Positions 8,136 to 12,001 of a stretch of DNA of 12,001 nt are shown here, piece by piece. The position numbers and the translations under genes are program-made. The notes under the pieces are model-generated. The model was given only the letters and a program-made list of their open reading frames with translations, did not search any database and was not told the DNA's origin. The stretch lies in assembly GCA_009699765.1 (NCBI GenBank), contig WLNN01000026.1:1-12001 (forward strand), in the 5' to 3' direction. Source of the DNA: Actinomycetota bacterium. Lineage in GTDB: Bacteria; Actinomycetota; Actinomycetes; Nanopelagicales; Nanopelagicaceae. Every line of letters starts with the position of its first letter. The first letter of the stretch is position 1.

Positions 8136-9192
8136 ATGAGCGGAGCGCTCGTAAGCCATCAGATGGCCAGATAGAAATTGTAGAAATCGAGCACGGCGTT
8201 GCATCCATATGGAAAACGCCATCATTTGGGCCATCAATAACGATATTAACCGCTGATTTGATAACTCCATTATGTGTTACAACGACAATGCTTTTGCCTG
8301 GATATTCTGCGACAACTTTTTCAAGGGCTGCATCAATTCTAATCCGAGCTTCGTCATATGACTCTCCCCCGCCGGGACCATAAGAAGATGAGTCGAGCCA
8401 TGCCTGATAATCATCAGGAGTTTCATTTTTAACTTCTTCGATCGACTTTCCATCCCATGTGCCGAATGAAAGTTCATACCAATCTGTATCTTCAATGACT
8501 TCAAGACTTGTTGTTTGCGCAATCGCATCCGCAGTCTGACGAGCGCGCTTAAGTGGTGAAGAGATAAGTACCTCTGGCTTGAGTTTTACCACCTCTGCAG
8601 CAACGCGCTCTGCTTGCGCTAAACCATCTTCGGTTAGCTCTGGATCTAGCGCGCCAGTACCAGAAAATTTACGGGTAGGCGTCAAAATTGTTTCACCGTG
8701 ACGAATGAAGTGAATTGTTGTCGGAACTTCAGAGCTCCGGAGTCGATCGGTTAGAAAATTCTGCTGAATCACTGCTATCGGCTTATGCGCACTTCCACCA
8801 TCTAGCGCCTTGTTAGCGAGGCGATCGGCATGTGAATTCTCATCACGCGGGATCCAGCTGTATGTAACTAGCGAAGGATTATGCGCGTTGCGGCATTGCT
8901 TAGCAAGATCTCTCATATCTGAGTGCTTTATCTGCCAGCGGCCAGACATTTGCTCTACAACTAATTTAGAATCCATGGCAACTTCAACAATTGCCTCAGG
9001 ATCTAGTTGATGAATATGAGTTAAACCAGCGAGAAGTCCGCTGTATTCAGCAACATTGTTTGTTGCAATTCCTATGACATCAAAGAGCTCTGCAAGTATT
9101 TTGCCATTTTCTGTTACTACTGCGCCATATCCTGCTGGCCCGGGATTACCTCGCGAACCACCGTCAGCAGTTAATTTGAATGTGCGAGCCAT
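8110..9192 (-). CDS. Bifunctional RNase HI / histidine phosphatase
   Basis: A 360-residue fusion typical of Actinobacteria (Rv2228c type). Residues about 1-135 form RNase HI, which cuts RNA in RNA-DNA hybrids. The catalytic acidic set is Asp10 (LTADGGSRGNPG), Glu49 (NNVAEYSG), Asp74 (VAMDSKLVV) and Asp123 (SHADRLANKA). After a linker of about 20 residues, residues 158-360 are a histidine phosphatase of the phosphoglycerate mutase/CobC type. Its catalytic motif is FIRHGET (Arg164, His165), with Glu240 in WYELSFGTWDG and second His307 in VVTHNGVIK. In the mycobacterial homologue the phosphatase part has been linked to alpha-ribazole phosphate dephosphorylation. Start ATG 9192 lies 6 bp after the zinc-ribbon gene stop, with no clear Shine-Dalgarno, so it is probably coupled. 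It is last in the six-gene unit; no T-rich terminator is visible after it. Confidence 0.95.
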   Translation of the reverse strand: MARTFKLTADGGSRGNPGPAGYGAVVTENGKILAELFDVIGIATNNVAEYSGLLAGLTHIHQLDPEAIVEVAMDSKLVVEQMSGRWQIKHSDMRDLAKQCRNAHNPSLVTYSWIPRDENSHADRLANKALDGGSAHKPIAVIQQNFLTDRLRSSEVPTTIHFIRHGETILTPTRKFSGTGALDPELTEDGLAQAERVAAEVVKLKPEVLISSPLKRARQTADAIAQTTSLEVIEDTDWYELSFGTWDGKSIEEVKNETPDDYQAWLDSSSYGPGGGESYDEARIRIDAALEKVVAEYPGKSIVVVTHNGVIKSAVNIVIDGPNDGVFHMDATPCSISTISIWPSDGLRALRSFNERGHHR

Positions 9193-9198
9193 AATTAA

Positions 9199-9924
9199 TT
9201 ACTCGCGCACCAAAATGCATCGACATTGTTCGCAGCGAACTACTTCCTCTGCTGGCAAAGTTGATATTCGTGCAATCTCTGTGGTGTTTATTGTGAGGTG
9301 GCATCCCTTGCATTCATTGCCAACCAGCGGAGCAGCGCCATTTCCATTGTTGTCCTTGGCAAGCTTGGTATATAAATCTTTTAAATCTTGTGCAATTGGT
9401 GCGGCTATTGATGTACGTTTTTCGGAGACGATTGTGCGTTCATTAATGATGATTGTTAAGGCATTTTCTTTCTTGATTTCCAAGTCAGCTATCTCAAGAT
9501 TTAACTCTTCTTCTTCTGCAGTGAGCTCGTTGATGCGATTGGTGATGCCTTCTACCTGCACCATAATTGTGAGTTCAACTTCTTCAAGCTCAGCGCGACG
9601 ATGGCCCAAGGTTACGAGCTCGTGCTGAGTCGATTCGAGATCTTTAGCTGAACCGGTACCTGAATTTAAGCGCGCTTCATCGCGCTGAATGCGAGTAACG
9701 ATTTGCTCAACATCTCCTTCTGCGCGTAATAGCTCGCGCTTAACATCTGTGCGCTCAGTCTCTGCCGCGACTCGGAGGTCACGAACATTATTGCGCTTGA
9801 TAACTACTGAACTAAGAGCAGAAGTTTCAGGAAGAGTTGCCTCCCGCTGAGCTAGAGATGCGAGTTGATCATCTAATCGCTGAACTTCGAGGATTGCTTG
9901 TTGATCGCCTTGGGAAGCCTTCAT
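9199..9924 (-). CDS. C4-type zinc-ribbon, coiled-coil protein (Rv2229c-like)
   Basis: A 241-residue cytosolic protein. Residues about 10-190 are nearly all helical, with long Glu/Lys/Arg/Leu-rich coiled-coil segments (for example HELVTLGHRRAELEEVEL and INELTAEEEELNLEIADLEI). Residues 200-241 form the zinc ribbon, with Cys205-x2-Cys208 (NECKGCH) and Cys231-x2-Cys234 (RCEQCRC). The family is widespread and often encoded beside RNase HI or Nif3-like genes; its role is suspected to involve nucleic acid or membrane-associated processes but is unproven. The start at 9924 is fixed by a four-base ATGA overlap with the VKOR stop. A longer frame reaching to 10005 is open but would run into the VKOR coding region and lacks support. 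The downstream RNase HI fusion gene begins 6 bp after its stop. Confidence 0.9.
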   Translation of the reverse strand: MKASQGDQQAILEVQRLDDQLASLAQREATLPETSALSSVVIKRNNVRDLRVAAETERTDVKRELLRAEGDVEQIVTRIQRDEARLNSGTGSAKDLESTQHELVTLGHRRAELEEVELTIMVQVEGITNRINELTAEEEELNLEIADLEIKKENALTIIINERTIVSEKRTSIAAPIAQDLKDLYTKLAKDNNGNGAAPLVGNECKGCHLTINTTEIARISTLPAEEVVRCEQCRCILVRE

Positions 9925-10535
9925 GAAAGTAAATCCTGACCGTATTTGAAGTAAATCGCGAGTATGAGCACTGCATATGTAACTGTATAAATAAGGCGTC
10001 CCCACCCACGATTGAGTAGATCAACTATTTGTTGATGGCGAGATTCAGAGAAATTCCAAATGTTCTCCATCAATGAAATTCTTGTGATTGTTGAAAAAAC
10101 CGTAACTGTTGAAATTGTTACCAATAAGCACCAAGGACAGAGTGCATGAATTACAAAGAGTGATTGCGACAAAAGCCAGAATGCAAATAGGAGTCCAAGC
10201 CCATAGCCAATATGTGCAACGCGCATAAAGAGTCGAGGGAATGCAACAAGTCCGAGACCTGCAATTGCAACAGTGATGATTACAGGTTCGAGCATCAGAC
10301 CAAGAAATGAATTAGGAAAACCTAGAAGACTTGACTGCCAAGATTTTGCAACCTTACCGCAAGAGATTACTGCGTTAAGGTCGCAAGAAAGTTTATTTGT
10401 TGGAGCTTCTGCCAATTTAATTGCATCGTACGAAAGAACAAGTGAAGCAAGAAGACTCAAGGTCGAAGAAACCAACATCGCCCAATAGGTTTTGCGGTAG
10501 CCACGAAGGCGCTCGATTGTGCCGGTTTCAGACAT
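9921..10535 (-). CDS. Vitamin K epoxide reductase (VKOR) family protein
   Basis: A 204-residue inner-membrane protein with about five membrane segments (roughly residues 17-37, 78-98, 105-125, 127-150 and 181-197). It has the four VKOR cysteines: loop pair Cys51 and Cys59 (LSCDLNAVISCG) and active-site Cys133-Pro-Trp-Cys136. Conserved Ser68/Ser69 (WQSSLLGFPNS) precede segment 2. In actinobacteria VKOR replaces DsbB: it reoxidises a DsbA-like thiol oxidase outside the membrane and passes electrons to quinone. No thioredoxin domain is fused and no DsbA partner is in the window. The start at 10535 has no Shine-Dalgarno but a TAAACT box 6 nt upstream. This could make an internal leaderless promoter, although the gene is also only 9 bp downstream of the GNAT gene. 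Its stop overlaps the zinc-ribbon start (ATGA). Confidence 0.92.
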   Translation of the reverse strand: MSETGTIERLRGYRKTYWAMLVSSTLSLLASLVLSYDAIKLAEAPTNKLSCDLNAVISCGKVAKSWQSSLLGFPNSFLGLMLEPVIITVAIAGLGLVAFPRLFMRVAHIGYGLGLLFAFWLLSQSLFVIHALCPWCLLVTISTVTVFSTITRISLMENIWNFSESRHQQIVDLLNRGWGRLIYTVTYAVLILAIYFKYGQDLLS

Positions 10536-10541
10536 GCGCAG

Positions 10542-10547
10542 AGTTTA
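10542..10547 (-). promoter_or_regulatory. Candidate internal -10 box for leaderless VKOR transcript
   Basis: On the minus strand TAAACT is followed by six bases (CTGCGC) and the VKOR ATG. The TAA is also the stop codon of the GNAT gene. No good -35 is visible. If active, it would let VKOR, zinc-ribbon and RNase HI genes be expressed separately from the three upstream genes. Confidence 0.4.
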
Positions 10548-11228
10548 CCGTCTTTCGCAGTACGTGAAGTTATGCATCAAAGTGAAGCCAGCAGAGGCGT
10601 ATAGTCGCTGCGCACTCTCATTCTGATGACGGACTCCCAATGAGAGGCAATCTTCACCTAATAGAAAGCCCGCAATCAAGCATTTTTTGATCAGTGCCTT
10701 GCCATGGCCTTGGCCGCGATAACCACGGTGAGTGGCAACTGAGGAAATCACAACTCCTCCCGACTGCCACCGACAAAGCGCGGCAACTGCCATGAGTTGA
10801 GCATTTTCATGAATTTCAATCCACTGCAATATTTCCTGATTTCCAGGATAAACAGATGAATCTGGTGCATGCTCTTTCAGAAATTCTTCAATTACTAAGT
10901 CCGAGGATTGCAGAGATTCTTCGAAAACTCCTGGAACTGTTGGAGCCCAATAGCTATCCCACTCTGCAACAACTTTACAATCTGAAGATAATGAATTGGC
11001 GCCTATTGATTCTAATGAAAAGTTTTTCCAACTAGTCGGGATTAATGGCTTCTCTCCGAAGGCAATTCCATATATTCCCGTATCTTCTCGGCTGATACTC
11101 AAATTACCATTCAGATCGTAATCCGCGGCGAGAAATTTTGTGCTCGGTACCCACGTTTCAAAAAATGGTGATGATGGAAAGAGCCTTTTATATTCAGCTT
11201 TTGCTTCTTCGAATTCTTCTGTGATCAT
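10545..11228 (-). CDS. GNAT family N-acetyltransferase
   Basis: A 227-residue cytosolic acetyl-CoA-dependent acyltransferase. The C-terminal half (about 125-227) is a GNAT domain. Its strand LMAVAALCRW leads to the acetyl-CoA pyrophosphate loop VATHRGYRGQGHGKALI (Arg171-Gly-Gln-Gly-His-Gly176), and the closing motif is VRHQNESAQRLYASAGFTLMHNFTYCER. The N-terminal 120 residues (FPSSPFFETWVPST ... EWDSYWAPTVPG) have no motif I recognise and may be a degenerate second GNAT-like fold or a substrate cap. The substrate is unknown. Start ATG 11228 forms an ATGA overlap with the VOC gene stop, so the two are translationally coupled. VKOR follows after 9 bp. Mycothiol acetyltransferase MshD is also GNAT, but it is longer and has two clear domains, so I do not call that here. 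Confidence 0.88.
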   Translation of the reverse strand: MITEEFEEAKAEYKRLFPSSPFFETWVPSTKFLAADYDLNGNLSISREDTGIYGIAFGEKPLIPTSWKNFSLESIGANSLSSDCKVVAEWDSYWAPTVPGVFEESLQSSDLVIEEFLKEHAPDSSVYPGNQEILQWIEIHENAQLMAVAALCRWQSGGVVISSVATHRGYRGQGHGKALIKKCLIAGFLLGEDCLSLGVRHQNESAQRLYASAGFTLMHNFTYCERR

Positions 11229-11605
11229 TTCAACGCTTTAAGAATACAGAACTCATTTCCTTCAGGATCTGCCATGACAACCCATGTTGTTTCGGGGTCT
11301 TCGCTCTGGCCAATCTCAATCTTCTTTGCTCCGATTGCTTCTAGTCGAGAAACCTCTGCGGCTTGATCTTTAGGACGCAAATCAAAGTGAAGGCGGTTCT
11401 TAACTACTTTTTCATCTGGAACTTTTAGAAAAAGGATGTCTGGCATCCGACCCACTTCAGGACTTCCATCTAGCAATTCGATAACTACTCCGAATTCATC
11501 AGAGTCAGTAATTTTCCAATCAAGTGCAGCAGCCCAAAATTCAGCGACTATCTGTGGATTGTGAGCATCGACGGTTATACATTGAAGGCGTAGGTTCTCA
11601 GTCAT
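11225..11605 (-). CDS. VOC (glyoxalase/bleomycin resistance) family protein
   Basis: A 126-residue cytosolic protein with the two beta-alpha-beta-beta-beta modules of the vicinal oxygen chelate superfamily, closest in look to the Glyoxalase_6 type. Signs are the opening VDAHNPQIVAEFWAAALDW, the second-module strand RLHFDLRPKD (His73), and the closing MADPEGNEFCIL (Glu118), where His and Glu commonly bind a metal. The members vary from isomerases and thiol transferases to antibiotic-binding proteins, so the substrate is unknown. Start ATG 11605 follows GAGG (9 nt spacing) and lies 5 bp after the stop of the DinB-like gene. Its stop overlaps the GNAT start by four bases. Confidence 0.9.
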   Translation of the reverse strand: MTENLRLQCITVDAHNPQIVAEFWAAALDWKITDSDEFGVVIELLDGSPEVGRMPDILFLKVPDEKVVKNRLHFDLRPKDQAAEVSRLEAIGAKKIEIGQSEDPETTWVVMADPEGNEFCILKALK

Positions 11606-11610
11606 GGTAT

Positions 11611-12001
11611 TTAACCTCGAATTTGAGCAGCATGATCTTTAGGGTGATTTGTATAAGTCTCTAGCCATTTCTTAACGGAATATTCTCCTGATTCAGTATG
11701 AGTACCAGAGTTCTGAAGCTGTTCTTCGGTAAGGCGAAGTATTAGTTGATACGAGGATTTTCTAACGGCGGCAAATACCTCGATAGCTGTGCTCACATCT
11801 AAGTCGGTGTATCCAAGCGTCGGATTATCCGCCCATTTTCCTTCGTCATAACCTTGAATTGTTGTACCTGGTTCTGCAATCAATCTGCGCAATCTTGCAT
11901 ATGACTGAGCCTCGCTATCTGCAAGGTGGTGTATTACCTGACGTGGAGTCCAACCCTCAGAGTCACTACGATCGAGATCGGATTCTTTAAGTGAATTTAC
12001 T
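11611..12001 (-). CDS. DinB/YfiT-like putative metal-dependent thiol S-transferase or hydrolase (5' end cut)
   Basis: The minus frame is open from the window end to the stop at 11613-11611, giving 129 visible residues; the start lies beyond 12001. I read the part above 11892 by hand. Visible blocks are GWTPRQVIHHLADSEAQSYARLRRLI (first metal histidine in the helix), TIQGYDEGKWADNP, and the C-terminal TNHPKDHAAQIRG, with two histidines four residues apart. This His + His-x3-His pattern is that of DinB-superfamily four-helix-bundle enzymes of the YfiT/BstA type, which bind a divalent metal. Characterised members transfer bacillithiol or mycothiol, or isomerise with mycothiol as cofactor; an actinobacterial host would use mycothiol (inference). 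Full-length relatives are about 160-175 residues, so 30-45 are missing. It is the first visible gene of the six-gene unit; the operon may continue outside. Confidence 0.82.
   Translation of the reverse strand, partial: VNSLKESDLDRSDSEGWTPRQVIHHLADSEAQSYARLRRLIAEPGTTIQGYDEGKWADNPTLGYTDLDVSTAIEVFAAVRKSSYQLILRLTEEQLQNSGTHTESGEYSVKKWLETYTNHPKDHAAQIRG

Noticed and set aside
8110..8160. GAGCG/CGCTC repeats in the convergent overlap as a terminator
   Set aside because: The stems are only about five base pairs and no T-run follows on either strand.
9056..9628. Open frame of 190 codons on the plus strand
   Set aside because: It is antisense to the zinc-ribbon gene and the start of the RNase HI fusion. 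The product is low-complexity Ser-rich, as expected opposite Glu-rich coiled coil.
9925..10005. N-terminal extension of the zinc-ribbon protein by 27 residues
   Set aside because: It would overlap the VKOR gene by 85 bp. The ATGA junction at 9921-9924 gives a natural start and the family normally begins near there.

Overview
The window looks like chromosomal DNA from a small-genome, low-to-mid GC actinobacterium. A free-living freshwater lineage of the acI / Nanopelagicales type is the best guess. This rests on three things: an RNase HI fused to a histidine phosphatase (the Rv2228c architecture) directly after a C4 zinc-ribbon coiled-coil gene, a nearby PtpA-like phosphatase, and several starts that look leaderless, with a -10 box about 6 nt before the start codon. 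The lineage is inferred; no rRNA or tRNA is visible. Coding density is very high, with 15 genes (2 cut by the window edges) and no gene-free stretch above 200 bp.

Left part (1-2816): small genes on alternating strands. They are a DUF1761 membrane protein (cut by the window start), a DUF1801 protein, a PsiE-family membrane protein, a DUF4287+DUF1801 protein and an SDR oxidoreductase. A strong bidirectional hairpin terminator at 2826-2857 separates the SDR from the next block.

Middle (2881-6652): a peroxide/iron block. A cytoplasmic YceI lipocalin-like protein and catalase-peroxidase KatG are divergently transcribed from a 183-bp region. That region carries a perfect 18-bp palindrome that overlaps the -35 box of a well-formed yceI promoter. 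KatG converges on an FTR1/EfeU-type iron permease, with a bidirectional terminator at 5791-5821 between them. The permease stands alone (no efeO or efeB here), and a 28-bp dyad sits over its predicted transcription start.

Right part (6739-12001): a low-molecular-weight phosphotyrosine phosphatase and a DUF3445 heme-dependent N-demethylase-like gene diverge from an extremely compact promoter pair. The DUF3445 gene then converges on, and overlaps by 26 bp, a tightly packed six-gene minus-strand unit. In transcription order this is DinB/YfiT-like, VOC, GNAT, VKOR, zinc-ribbon coiled coil, and RNase HI-phosphatase. Junctions are 5 nt, ATGA overlap, 9 nt, ATGA overlap and 6 nt. The first three resemble a small detoxification cassette; VKOR occupies the place where mycobacteria carry a Nif3-like gene.

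I see no CRISPR array, insertion sequence, prophage, tRNA or rRNA. Nothing here is clearly a new multi-gene system. The best leads are the regulatory arrangements at yceI/katG, efeU and the divergent leaderless pair.
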